Part shown: piece after piece, positions 1 through 5,786 of the stretch | Position numbering within the stretch: the stretch's first letter is position 1 | Layout: every line of letters begins with the position of its first letter | NCBI GenBank assembly: GCA_017411935.1 | Contig: JAFQPC010000212.1 | Span: 1 to 5,986, forward strand | DNA length: 5,986 nucleotides | Direction: 5' to 3' | DNA from: Clostridia bacterium | GTDB taxonomy: Bacteria > Bacillota > Clostridia > Oscillospirales > CAG-272 | Notes under the pieces: model-generated | What the model was told of the DNA's origin: nothing | The model's input: the letters and a program-made list of their open reading frames with translations, nothing else | The model's database searches: none | Translations under genes and position numbers: made by a program

Positions 1-366
1 AATGCGATTGCAATACACGATCGTCGCGCGGTCAGGACGCTTTCCTGCTTTTCCGCCGGGAGAATAGTAGTCGTAGGTGCGCTTTTTCTTCGCGGCGGTG
101 TAGTGCGCCACCATCGAGTCGATGTTACCCGCCGTTACAAGAAAGCCAAGGCGCGGTCTGCCAAATTCGCGAAAGGCATCACAGCTCTTGTAGTCGGGCT
201 GTGACAGGATCGCCACGCGAAAGCCCGCATCCTCGAGCACGCGTGAGATGATCGACACACCAAAGCTCGGATGATCGACGTAGGCATCGCCCGTCACATA
301 AACAAAATCAGGGCGATCCCAACCGAGCAGAGCCATTTCTTTTTTAGAAATCGGAAGAAATCCCAT
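1..366 (-). CDS. ygiQ: YgiQ family radical SAM protein, N-terminal part (runs off the left edge)
   Basis: Translating the minus strand from the ATG at 366 gives 122 residues with no stop before the window edge, so only the N-terminus is present. It resembles the start of E. coli YgiQ as I remember that family: [15 protein letters not shown] at residues 3-17, [13 protein letters not shown] at 24-36, [10 protein letters not shown] at 77-86 and [11 protein letters not shown] at 108-118. Family members are usually about 600 residues or more. The radical SAM CxxxCxxC cluster motif would lie beyond this N-terminal region, so it cannot be checked here. The substrate and reaction of YgiQ proteins are, to my knowledge, not firmly established. 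The start is supported by AAAGGAG at 373-379, six bases upstream. The AraC-type gene ends 20 bases upstream with no terminator between, so the two are probably co-transcribed. Confidence 0.9.
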   Translation of the reverse strand, partial: MGFLPISKKEMALLGWDRPDFVYVTGDAYVDHPSFGVSIISRVLEDAGFRVAILSQPDYKSCDAFREFGRPRLGFLVTAGNIDSMVAHYTAAKKKRTYDYYSPGGKAGKRPDRATIVYCNRI

Positions 367-386
367 CGGTCTCTCCTTTCGTGATT

Positions 387-1217
387 TTATGATTCTTTTC
401 TCTTTTTCTGCGCGGCGCGGTAAGCGCTGGGGAGCATTCCTGTGCGTTTGAGGAAGGTGCGCGAGAAATAGGACTGATTGTCAAAGCCGCAGGCTCGTCC
501 GATCTCGCCGATCGTCAAAGTGCTCTCAGCAAGCATCTGCTTGGCTTTTTCACATCGAATGAGATTGATGTAGGAAAGGAAGGTATACCCTGTCACGCGG
601 CGAAATTCGCGCGAAAAGTAAAATTTGCTAAGACCCACGCGAGCCGCGACTTCCTCGAGCGAAATATCACGGTGGCTCTCGGAATGCAGATATCCGATCG
701 CAAGCTTCATACAGGAAAGCAGGTGCGAATCGGTCAACGGTTCGTCACTCAGACTGCCGTGACGACGGCAAAGAAGCGCCATCAATCTCAAAAGATCGGC
801 GCGGATCATTTGCACACGATACGGCTCGTTTTCATCCTTATCAAGCTCCTTTACGATCTCGCAAAGAACCTCGGCGATCTCTTGGTCACGAAAGATCGAC
901 TCAAAGCGGATCTTGTTGGTATCAAGATGATTGGCAAGACAGAAAGAACGATCAATAATCAAATAATAATACTTCAGCTCCGACGCAGAGGAAAAGGCAT
1001 GCAGACAATTCGCATTGATGACAAGAATATCATCCTTCTCGACCGAAAGATGCTTGTCGTGGTTGATGATCGTTCCCGAACCGTCAAGAACGAGAATGAT
1101 CTCAATATTTTCGTGCCAATTTCCCGCGTCCGCAGGACCATCGACCGTGCAACGGCCTTGATGACAGATCAGCGGCAACTGCCTGTCCTGAAGCATATGG
1201 GTTTCGTAAAGACTCAT
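387..1217 (-). CDS. AraC family transcriptional regulator with N-terminal cupin domain
   Basis: The product is 276 residues, a typical length for a cupin plus AraC DNA-binding regulator. Residues about 30-90 look like the sensor cupin ([18 protein letters not shown], then a [15 protein letters not shown] segment). The C-terminal 100 residues hold two helix-turn-helix units: [21 protein letters not shown] at about 175-195 and [22 protein letters not shown] at about 224-245. The family-typical MLPSAYR follows near 251-257. Such proteins are cytoplasmic activators or repressors that respond to small ligands, often sugars. The ligand is not readable from sequence. I chose the ATG at 1217 because GGAGGA lies at 1221-1226 and the predicted transcript begins near 1284. 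The frame stays open up to an ATG at 1283, but that codon has no ribosome binding site. The gene precedes ygiQ by 20 bases. Confidence 0.92.
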   Translation of the reverse strand: MSLYETHMLQDRQLPLICHQGRCTVDGPADAGNWHENIEIILVLDGSGTIINHDKHLSVEKDDILVINANCLHAFSSASELKYYYLIIDRSFCLANHLDTNKIRFESIFRDQEIAEVLCEIVKELDKDENEPYRVQMIRADLLRLMALLCRRHGSLSDEPLTDSHLLSCMKLAIGYLHSESHRDISLEEVAARVGLSKFYFSREFRRVTGYTFLSYINLIRCEKAKQMLAESTLTIGEIGRACGFDNQSYFSRTFLKRTGMLPSAYRAAQKKRKES

Positions 1218-1220
1218 AGG

Positions 1221-1226
1221 TCCTCC
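1221..1226 (-). promoter_or_regulatory. Shine-Dalgarno site that decides the AraC-type start
   Basis: Read on the minus strand this is GGAGGA, with the GGAGG core four bases before the ATG at 1217. The longer candidate start at 1283 is preceded only by TATAATAAATGCG, which is the promoter -10 region and not a ribosome binding site. Confidence 0.8.
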
Positions 1227-1290
1227 AAAATCGCAAAGTTGTGTCAAAAAAGGTGCAAAACGCCACTCTTTTTTGTTTTTCATCGCATTT

Positions 1291-1319
1291 ATTATACAAT
1301 AGAACCCTCAAAAAATCAA
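1291..1319 (-). promoter_or_regulatory. Sigma-A type promoter of the AraC-type gene
   Basis: On the minus strand the -35 is TTGATT (1319 to 1314), followed by a 17-base spacer and a perfect TATAAT (1296 to 1291). Transcription should begin near 1284, giving a leader of about 67 bases to the ATG at 1217. This would also serve ygiQ if the two genes form an operon. Confidence 0.8.
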
Positions 1320-1487
1320 TAGCTTTTTTCACACTACCGTCAAAATCTTACGAATAATTTTCCTTTTTTGGAAAGGTGAGATGCTTTTTCTTTGGCAAAG
1401 GCTCTCAAAGTAGGAGAGAAATAGAAAAAAGTAAAACAGTTCTTGACAAATAAGATGTTTTCTTCCTCGGCTTCCAAAGATTGTGGG

Positions 1488-1516
1488 TTGATTTTCCAAA
1501 CGCGCTTCGGTATAAT
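1488..1516 (+). promoter_or_regulatory. Sigma-A type promoter of the SleB-like hydrolase gene
   Basis: TTGATT lies at 1488-1493 and TATAAT at 1511-1516, separated by exactly 17 bases. The hexamers and spacer length match those of the AraC-type promoter facing the other way. Transcription should begin near 1523, giving a leader of about 87 bases before the TTG start codon. The promoter form argues for vegetative expression rather than a sporulation sigma factor, although SleB proper is a spore germination enzyme. Confidence 0.8.
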
Positions 1517-1533
1517 GGGAACACACGGCGAAC

Positions 1534-1587
1534 AAGGGGCAGATCCACTCCGATCTCCTTTGCGATCTGCTTCTTTTTCGTCGGAGT
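1534..1587 (+). promoter_or_regulatory. Structured 5' leader of the hydrolase gene (candidate cis-regulatory RNA)
   Basis: Two stems can be drawn. Stem A pairs 1534-1545 with 1564-1575 over 12 pairs including two G-U, with a seven-pair core GCAGATC/GATCTGC, and it ends in a short T-run (1574-1578). Stem B pairs ACTCCGA (1547-1553), inside the loop of stem A, with TCGGAGT (1581-1587). The two together would make an H-type pseudoknot, or they could be alternatives. The loop also carries CTCCT (1555-1559), complementary to the AGGAG of the ribosome binding site at 1596-1600. I do not recognise a known riboswitch class. The pairing is seen in the sequence; regulation is inferred. Confidence 0.4.
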
Positions 1588-1595
1588 TCAAAGAC

Positions 1596-1601
1596 AGGAG
1601 G
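1596..1601 (+). promoter_or_regulatory. Shine-Dalgarno site that fixes a TTG start
   Basis: A perfect AGGAGG sits eight bases before the TTG at 1610. No ATG in this frame lies between the site and the signal peptide core, so TTG is the natural start. The residues encoded upstream of 1610 in this frame look random. Confidence 0.85.
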
Positions 1602-1609
1602 TTGAAAGT

Positions 1610-2494
1610 TTGACTTCAACGAAATCAAAGAAATTCAAAAGAAAGGGAGTACGTCTGCTTGCCGTTCTGATGGCTGCGGTCTTGCTTTCGGCGGGAATGA
1701 TGGTGAGCGTCTCGGCATCGGGCGGGTACGATTTTCCCTCGGGAGCCGCCCCCGTTCGAATGACACTCGACGGACGCGAGGTACTGACAAACGAAGCGGT
1801 CATCATCCGCTCGGTTACATACGTTCCTCTGCGTAGCTTCTCGGAGCTTGCGGGTGCCGATTCGATCTCGTGGAACGCGAGAACGGCAACGGCAACCGTC
1901 AAGAAGGGTGCAACGACGATCTCGGTTGCCGACGGCTACTATTACATCGTAGCGTCGGGCAGATATTTCTACACGGCAGAGCCGATCCTGAATATCAACA
2001 ACCGCTTGTTCGTTCCGATCCGACCGCTTGCCAAGGCGTTTTGCATCGACGTAACGTGGGACGGTGCAAGTCGCACCGTAGCTCTCCGCTCGACGGGTAA
2101 AACGCTCGCAAGCGCGGCGTCGTACTATAATTCGGACGATCTCTATTGGCTCTCGCGCATCATCAGCGCCGAGTCGGCGGGAGAGAGCCTTTACGGACAG
2201 ATCGCCGTGGGGAACGTCGTGCTCAACCGTGTGGCAAGCCGTCAATTCCCGAACACCATCTACGGTGTGATTTTTGACCGCGTCGGCGGTACGCAATTTT
2301 CTCCCGTAGCGATGGGAACGATCTACCGCGCGCCTGCCGTCTCGTCGGTCATTGCCGCGAAGATCTGCCTTGAGGGATACAGCATTTCGGATGATATTTT
2401 GTTCTTTATGAACCCGAGAATTGCCACAAGCAATTGGATCTCCAAAAACCGCCCCTTTGCTTTCCGTATCGGAAATCACGACTTTTACAGATAA
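1610..2494 (+). CDS. Secreted cell wall hydrolase: copper amine oxidase N-like domain plus SleB-type hydrolase domain
   Basis: The product is 294 residues from the TTG start. Residues 1-36 form a signal peptide: a lysine/arginine-rich start, a hydrophobic core at about 15-34 (LLAVLMAAVLLSAGMMV), and likely cleavage after VSA at 36. Residues about 48-160 match the copper-amine-oxidase-N fold, a wall-associated module not thought to bind copper here, with paired elements VTYVPLRSFSEL (69-80) and LFVPIRPLAKAF (133-144). Residues about 175-294 match the SleB/CwlJ hydrolase family: LSRIISAESAGE with the presumed catalytic Glu188, GQIAVGNVVLNRV (196-208), FPNTIYGVIFD (213-223), QFSPV (229-233) and the closing IGNHDFY (287-293). 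The family cleaves peptidoglycan, as a lytic transglycosylase in SleB. The vegetative-type promoter suggests a wall remodelling role rather than strictly germination. It forms a single-gene unit ending at the terminator near 2510. Confidence 0.9.
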   Translation: MTSTKSKKFKRKGVRLLAVLMAAVLLSAGMMVSVSASGGYDFPSGAAPVRMTLDGREVLTNEAVIIRSVTYVPLRSFSELAGADSISWNARTATATVKKGATTISVADGYYYIVASGRYFYTAEPILNINNRLFVPIRPLAKAFCIDVTWDGASRTVALRSTGKTLASAASYYNSDDLYWLSRIISAESAGESLYGQIAVGNVVLNRVASRQFPNTIYGVIFDRVGGTQFSPVAMGTIYRAPAVSSVIAAKICLEGYSISDDILFFMNPRIATSNWISKNRPFAFRIGNHDFYR

Positions 2495-2509
2495 CAGCCC
2501 AAAATCTTT

Positions 2510-2546
2510 GCCGCCGATCTTCCATCGGCGGCATTTTTTCTTTTTT
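2510..2546 (+). terminator. Intrinsic terminator of the hydrolase gene
   Basis: A nine-pair perfect stem GCCGCCGAT/ATCGGCGGC (2510-2518 and 2524-2532) has a five-base loop and is followed by A, six T, C and six T. It begins 15 bases after the stop codon. The T-run is on the plus-strand side, so the terminator acts on plus-strand transcripts only. Confidence 0.95.
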
Positions 2547-2553
2547 GAACGTC

Positions 2554-2582
2554 TTGACATCCGATCAAGGAACGGGTATAAT
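2554..2582 (+). promoter_or_regulatory. Perfect consensus sigma-A promoter of the lipoprotein gene
   Basis: TTGACA at 2554-2559 and TATAAT at 2577-2582 are both exact consensus with a 17-base spacer. Transcription should start near 2589, giving a leader of about 28 bases. The site lies just after the preceding terminator, so the lipoprotein gene is an independent unit. An exact match usually means strong constitutive expression. Confidence 0.9.
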
Positions 2583-2616
2583 AATAGTAAATTACAACAA
2601 CCGATGGGAGAGAAAA

Positions 2617-3024
2617 ATGAAAAAGATTTTTGCTTTGATCTTGATAGCGGCAACCCTCTTGCTTCTTTGTTCGTGTGGAATGACCGCAGATAAGCTGGAA
2701 TTGCGTCTGGAAGCAATGGAAGAAAACGGTGATGTTTTCTACGTTGCTATGGACAAGGATGAACTGGCAGACGAGGAAGAAGAGATCCTTGAGGATCGCC
2801 AATTTCAGATGAAAGGCAAAATTACCCAAGGATACTTCGTTCAAGACAAGAAAAAGATCACCGATTTTGCCTACATTCTCGTATATGAAAAAACATCCGA
2901 TGCAAAAAAAGCCGAAAGCTTTTTGACAGAAGACAATGAGAGCGATCCCGATTTTGCCGCGAAACGCAAAGGAAAGCTCCTCTTTTACGGAGATGCAGAG
3001 CTCATCGCAACGATCCTTGGATGA
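2617..3024 (+). CDS. Small acidic lipoprotein of unknown function
   Basis: The product is 135 residues. Residues 1-19 form a lipoprotein signal peptide (MKK, then a hydrophobic run IFALILIAATLLLL), with the lipobox L17-C18-S19-C20. The mature protein would be anchored by Cys20 on the outer face of the membrane. The mature 116 residues are highly charged, with acidic clusters DKDELADEEEEILED near 46-60 and TEDNESDPD near 103-111. The segment FAYILVYEKTSDAKKAESFL suggests a small alpha/beta fold, and there are no cysteines after the lipidated one. I do not recognise the family. The start is supported by GGGAG at 2606-2610, six bases before the ATG. The gene lies between two strong terminators with its own consensus promoter. 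Frames extending upstream of 2617 cross the promoter and are not coding. Confidence 0.85.
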   Translation: MKKIFALILIAATLLLLCSCGMTADKLELRLEAMEENGDVFYVAMDKDELADEEEEILEDRQFQMKGKITQGYFVQDKKKITDFAYILVYEKTSDAKKAESFLTEDNESDPDFAAKRKGKLLFYGDAELIATILG

Positions 3025-3039
3025 TTTTCGTATCTACCG

Positions 3040-3082
3040 ATAAAAAATACCGAAGCAACTCCGTTGCTTCGGTATTTTTTAT
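3040..3082. terminator. Bidirectional intrinsic terminator between convergent genes
   Basis: A 20-pair perfect inverted repeat (3040-3059 with 3063-3082) encloses a three-base loop TCC. The core is ATACCGAAGCAAC/GTTGCTTCGGTAT, flanked by six A on the left and six T on the right. Either strand therefore yields a hairpin ending in a U-run. It terminates the lipoprotein gene from the left and the cysteine-rich protein gene from the right. The TAA stop of the latter (3079-3081) lies inside the right arm. Confidence 0.95.
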
Positions 3083-3717
3083 TCCAATTCGAGTGAATCG
3101 GCATTGAGAAACTCATGTGCACCGATGAGCGAATCTGCGGCGATCTGCTTTTGCGCGCCGCAATTTTTACAGCTCACTCGGACACCGTCGCGTCCAAATT
3201 CGAGCTCATAATCTCCCTCAACGCCCTCGGGACAGCCACAATGGATCTTTCCCTCGGCATCAAGCTCCTTGACAACATAGGTCACGATCTCGGTGATCTG
3301 CGGATCGGTAAGCAGCTGTTCTCCCTTGAGATCATCAAAGCTACCAAGTCCGCTTTTTTCCAAAAAGTCGAGAAGCTCCAGCTCCGTGCGAGAAAGCTCT
3401 GCCTTGACGTGATTGCTCTCCCCCATCATACAGATGTTGATATCCGAATAGGGACAAGGAAGCACGAAAAGGTCTTTGGAAAAGAAGAGCGAGGAGCTGA
3501 CCGAGAAATTGTGCGGTGTCGGACAGAGCATACAGGGAACGGTAAAGCGTACCTTGCCGTCCTTTCCATATACTACGGTCATCTCACTTCCGCCGCAAGA
3601 GCATTTGAGCTTCATCATATGACCCGTCAGGCTGAAAAGTCCGACAGCGCTCATCACACCCGCGCCGCAATGCGGACAACGGTAAGCGACGGTGGTTTGT
3701 TTGGGTTCGAGTACCAT
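3079..3717 (-). CDS. Cysteine-rich protein with three zinc-ribbon-like units, unknown function
   Basis: The product is 212 residues with no signal peptide or membrane segment, so it is probably cytoplasmic. Twelve cysteines fall into three groups of four: C14-C17 (CPHC) with C39-C41 (CSC); C62-C65 (CMLC) with C88 and C96; and C160-C162 (CGC) with C183-C186 (CKNC). This spacing is typical of zinc ribbons, each binding one zinc, as in many RNA-, DNA- or protein-binding adaptors. Between units two and three, residues about 104-157 look helical and resemble a small winged-helix-like segment (ELSRTELELLDFLEKSG then ITEIVTYVVKELDAEGKI). I do not recognise a named family. The start is supported by GGAAGG at 3725-3730, seven bases before the ATG. 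It lies 63 bases downstream of the foldase-like gene, likely in the same transcript. Metal binding is inferred, not shown. Confidence 0.85.
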   Translation of the reverse strand: MVLEPKQTTVAYRCPHCGAGVMSAVGLFSLTGHMMKLKCSCGGSEMTVVYGKDGKVRFTVPCMLCPTPHNFSVSSSLFFSKDLFVLPCPYSDINICMMGESNHVKAELSRTELELLDFLEKSGLGSFDDLKGEQLLTDPQITEIVTYVVKELDAEGKIHCGCPEGVEGDYELEFGRDGVRVSCKNCGAQKQIAADSLIGAHEFLNADSLELE

Positions 3718-3746
3718 AATTTTTCCTTCCCTTGATTGGTTTCTAA

Positions 3747-3778
3747 AGGGGGTGTCATACGGACACCCCCTGTTTTTA
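3747..3778. terminator. Hairpin between the foldase-like and cysteine-rich genes, of uncertain terminator strength
   Basis: A ten-pair perfect stem AGGGGGTGTC/GACACCCCCT (3747-3756 with 3762-3771) has a five-base loop. The T-run (GTTTTTATTTTA) follows it on the plus strand, where no gene is known to need a terminator. On the minus strand, the direction of both neighbouring genes, only TTTAGAA follows. It may be a partial terminator, an mRNA 3' end stabiliser after the foldase-like gene, or a guard against plus-strand transcription. Confidence 0.6.
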
Positions 3779-3780
3779 TT

Positions 3781-5658
3781 TTATGCGTCTACGCGATCAA
3801 GCGCCTTTTCTTTCACATCCACAGGATATTTTTCGGTCAGCTTCATCACAGTCTCGTCAAATCTCTCGGAGAGGATCTGATTCTTAACGGTAACGTACCA
3901 CGATGCGTGACCCTCACCGTAGTAAAGAGCTACGCAGAAGGTCGTAGAATCAAGCGCCAAGGGCGTGTCGGTAATGTCTCCGACCTTCATACCGTCAGCA
4001 TAGAGCCATGTGTCAAACATCGAGCTGTTCAGGCTTCCCTCGACGTAATCCTCGAGGTGAGTATGTGCCTCTGCGTTAGACTCTTCCGCCAATGCTTCAA
4101 ACTCGTCGAGCGTGGTGATTCCGCGCTCCTTGAGTGCGTCTACTGCTTTCTTTGCAGCCTCCTCGTTGGTAAAGAGCATATACGCAACGTTCTTGGTCTT
4201 GTTTTCGTCACGGTAGGGCGCCTTTGCAAGGAAGTATGCCGTCTGCGAATATTTCGACTTGGTCGTCACCGCGTCGGTATCCTTGCCCTCGGTGATCTTG
4301 TAGGTGTCGCGGTTCATTCCTTCTTCAAAAGCCCAAACCGAGAATTCATCGTCCTCACCGGCATAGCCTGCCTTCGTACGAACGTAGGTCTCCTTTGCAG
4401 TCAGCGTTGCTTTAAATGCAGTTGCGTGTGCGGAGTCGATCTTCTTCTTATTGTCCTCGGAAATTCCTTCGGGCAGGAAGCTTTTAATCACCAAATGCTC
4501 GGACGGCTTGGTCGCGTCGGTCTTTCCGGAGAGAATTTCCTGCGCGATATTATCGACAAGCAGGGTCTTAAACTGCTTTTCCGCCGCAGGGTCTTTGACC
4601 TTCTCGCCATCAACTTCCTTTACAAATACACCGTCAAGCGACTGATCCTCCCACGCCGTGTGGAACTCCTTCTCCGAAATATAGAGAATGATAAACTCGT
4701 TGACGTCCTTTACGTTCTTCATCGAGGTCAGCTTCTTTGCATTTTCCTTGACTTCTTCGATCATTTCCTTGTAGATCTTTTCAATTTCTACCTTCTGATC
4801 CGCCTCAGACATATCCTTGAAGCCCTCTACCTCGTGTCCCGCACGATGCTTTGCTTCGTCATAGGTCGCTTCGAACTTGTAGTAAGAGAAATCGATAAAG
4901 TCAAAGACCTTGGGATCAGCGATATACTTCGAGAGAATTGCGTTCTCGGTGATTCCGTCGGAGATCTCCTCGGTCAGAACGGTCATTGCCTTCGTAGCAA
5001 GCGCGGAATACTCCATGGCACGGCGAACGTCCTTTTCCTTCACTCCGTCACCGTACATTGCCGAGATGTATGCGTCTATCGTAGCATAGCCGTAGGTGGT
5101 GGCAGTTGTTCCGAGTGCCGCAAGATTTGCGTCGATCTCTGCGTTTTCTTCATCTCCAAGCTCTACGCCGCGCTCGTATGCTGCCTCACAGTACACGAGC
5201 AGACTCGAAACCGAGGTAACGGTCTGATCCATAAAGTAATCGAACCACGTGCCCTCATACTCTCCAAGGAAGAGCTCATCGTAATAGAAGACACCTTCTT
5301 CGGTCGTCTCAGGTCCGCCAAAGGGCTGATCCTTGAGCGATTTCGTAGTGTCCAGACTAAAATAGCTCAGCGAGGATTGCTGGTCGTTCAAAAAGTTCTG
5401 ATACTGCGTATGGAAATAGTAGGACATCATATTGGCGTTGACCTTAAAGTGCTCGGTTGAGAGCACTCTTGCCCAACGGTTAAATACGCCGTTCGAGGCG
5501 AGAAGAAGTCCTGCGACCGAGAGAAGAATGGCAAGAGTAAGAACGACGGTGATCACCGTCATCATCCAGCTCGGCATTCCCTTCTTCGTTTTTTTTGTGT
5601 CAAGCGATCTGACTTCGCGCTTCGCTCTGTCAGCTCGGATTCTGTTTGATTTTCCCAT
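3781..5658 (-). CDS. Membrane-anchored PrsA/SurA-like foldase with a divergent PpiC-type domain
   Basis: The product is 625 residues from the ATG at 5658. Residues 1-30 are strongly basic and cytoplasmic. One hydrophobic segment at about 31-55 (WMMTVITVVLTLAILLSVAG) is followed by a long, highly charged outer part. There is no lipobox cysteine, so it is anchored by the helix, unlike the lipoprotein PrsA. Residues about 66-260 look like a helical SurA-N/chaperone region (TEHFKVNANMMSYYF at 68-82). Residues about 488-585 have the layout of a parvulin domain: NVAYMLFTNEEAAKKAVDAL, TTLDEFEALAEESN, then a glycine-containing loop and a closing strand. The usual histidine of the first strand is Tyr493 here, so isomerase activity is doubtful. 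It probably helps secreted proteins fold outside the membrane. A GTG at 5670 is a possible but weaker start. Confidence 0.8.
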   Translation of the reverse strand: MGKSNRIRADRAKREVRSLDTKKTKKGMPSWMMTVITVVLTLAILLSVAGLLLASNGVFNRWARVLSTEHFKVNANMMSYYFHTQYQNFLNDQQSSLSYFSLDTTKSLKDQPFGGPETTEEGVFYYDELFLGEYEGTWFDYFMDQTVTSVSSLLVYCEAAYERGVELGDEENAEIDANLAALGTTATTYGYATIDAYISAMYGDGVKEKDVRRAMEYSALATKAMTVLTEEISDGITENAILSKYIADPKVFDFIDFSYYKFEATYDEAKHRAGHEVEGFKDMSEADQKVEIEKIYKEMIEEVKENAKKLTSMKNVKDVNEFIILYISEKEFHTAWEDQSLDGVFVKEVDGEKVKDPAAEKQFKTLLVDNIAQEILSGKTDATKPSEHLVIKSFLPEGISEDNKKKIDSAHATAFKATLTAKETYVRTKAGYAGEDDEFSVWAFEEGMNRDTYKITEGKDTDAVTTKSKYSQTAYFLAKAPYRDENKTKNVAYMLFTNEEAAKKAVDALKERGITTLDEFEALAEESNAEAHTHLEDYVEGSLNSSMFDTWLYADGMKVGDITDTPLALDSTTFCVALYYGEGHASWYVTVKNQILSERFDETVMKLTEKYPVDVKEKALDRVDA

Positions 5659-5666
5659 GGAAAGAT

Positions 5667-5672
5667 CCACCT
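5667..5672 (-). promoter_or_regulatory. Shine-Dalgarno site that decides the foldase start
   Basis: AGGTGG on the minus strand lies eight bases before the ATG at 5658. The alternative GTG start at 5670 overlaps this site and has only an A-rich sequence upstream. AAAGATC near 5693-5699 could pair with GATCTTT at 5661-5667, just beside the site, which might modulate access; this is a weak suggestion. Confidence 0.7.
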
Positions 5673-5732
5673 TTTCTTTTGATTTTTTTATTGATCTTTT
5701 GGAATCATAAATTTCCGTCTCAGATAAATTCT

Positions 5733-5738
5733 ATTATA
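5733..5738 (-). promoter_or_regulatory. -10 element of the probable promoter for the foldase-like gene
   Basis: The minus strand has a perfect TATAAT here, inside the 12-base palindrome CTATTATAATAG (5731-5742). At 17 bases upstream the sequence is AATCTT, a poor -35. Transcription would begin near 5726, giving a leader of about 68 bases. A missing -35 with a good -10 is common at activator-dependent promoters. Because of the palindrome, a TATAAT also reads on the plus strand, but it has no -35 and no gene to serve. Confidence 0.55.
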
Positions 5739-5758
5739 ATAGTTCTGCGTGATAAAAG

Positions 5759-5786
5759 ATTGAATATTGTATGAACGAAATATGAA
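5759..5786 (-). promoter_or_regulatory. Three direct-repeat boxes at 11-base spacing, candidate response-regulator site
   Basis: On the minus strand the order is TTCATA (5786 to 5781), five bases, TTCATA (5775 to 5770), five bases, TTCAAT (5764 to 5759). Relative to the predicted start at 5726 they cover about -60 to -33, with the last box replacing the -35. PhoP/OmpR-family regulators bind direct hexamers at 11-base spacing; B. subtilis PhoP boxes are of the TTAACA type. A further repeated AAAATTCA (5810 to 5803 and 5790 to 5783) extends the pattern upstream. The repeats are directly visible; the regulator is inferred. Confidence 0.45.

Larger units (their letters stand above)
1218..1609. 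other. Divergent intergenic region between the AraC-type gene and the hydrolase gene
   Basis: This 392-base gene-free stretch holds the 5' leader and promoter of the AraC-type gene on the left, and the promoter and leader of the hydrolase gene on the right. Between them, 1320-1487 is A+T-rich and unassigned. It contains only small inverted repeats, such as CTTTGGCAAAG near 1391 and a five-pair TTTCC/GGAAA repeat near 1360-1375. A TTGACA at 1443-1448 has no matching -10 at 17 bases. Open frames crossing this region on the minus strand have no recognisable product and I do not call them. Confidence 0.7.

Noticed and set aside
1246..1274. Hairpin AAAAAAG-GTG/CAC-CTTTTTT in the leader of the AraC-type gene, possible attenuator
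   Set aside because: Only ten pairs with a bulge, mostly A-T, and the T-run is part of the stem; too weak to claim.
1443..1448. TTGACA as a possible extra promoter upstream of the hydrolase gene
   Set aside because: No TATAAT-like sequence lies 16-18 bases downstream; the TTGATT/TATAAT pair at 1488-1516 is far better.
1481..1609. N-terminal extension of the hydrolase reading frame up to 1481
   Set aside because: It begins before the -10 of the promoter (1511-1516), so it would not be transcribed from it. The encoded residues look random, and the AGGAGG plus TTG at 1610 leads straight into a signal peptide.
1625..2716. Long minus-strand open frame of about 363 codons across the hydrolase gene
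   Set aside because: It is antisense to a gene with clear domain matches, rich in arginine and cysteine as expected of a shadow frame, and it crosses a terminator and a promoter.
3736..5460. Plus-strand open frame of about 574 codons opposite the foldase-like gene
   Set aside because: The minus-strand frame has a coherent membrane anchor, chaperone-like layout and ribosome site. The plus-strand product is a mirror of it, rich in arginine, valine, leucine and cysteine, with no domain I recognise, and it starts inside the intergenic hairpin region.
5735..5740. Plus-strand TATAAT as a promoter firing towards the ribonuclease J end
   Set aside because: It arises only because the minus-strand -10 sits in a palindrome; there is no -35 and no plus-strand gene downstream.
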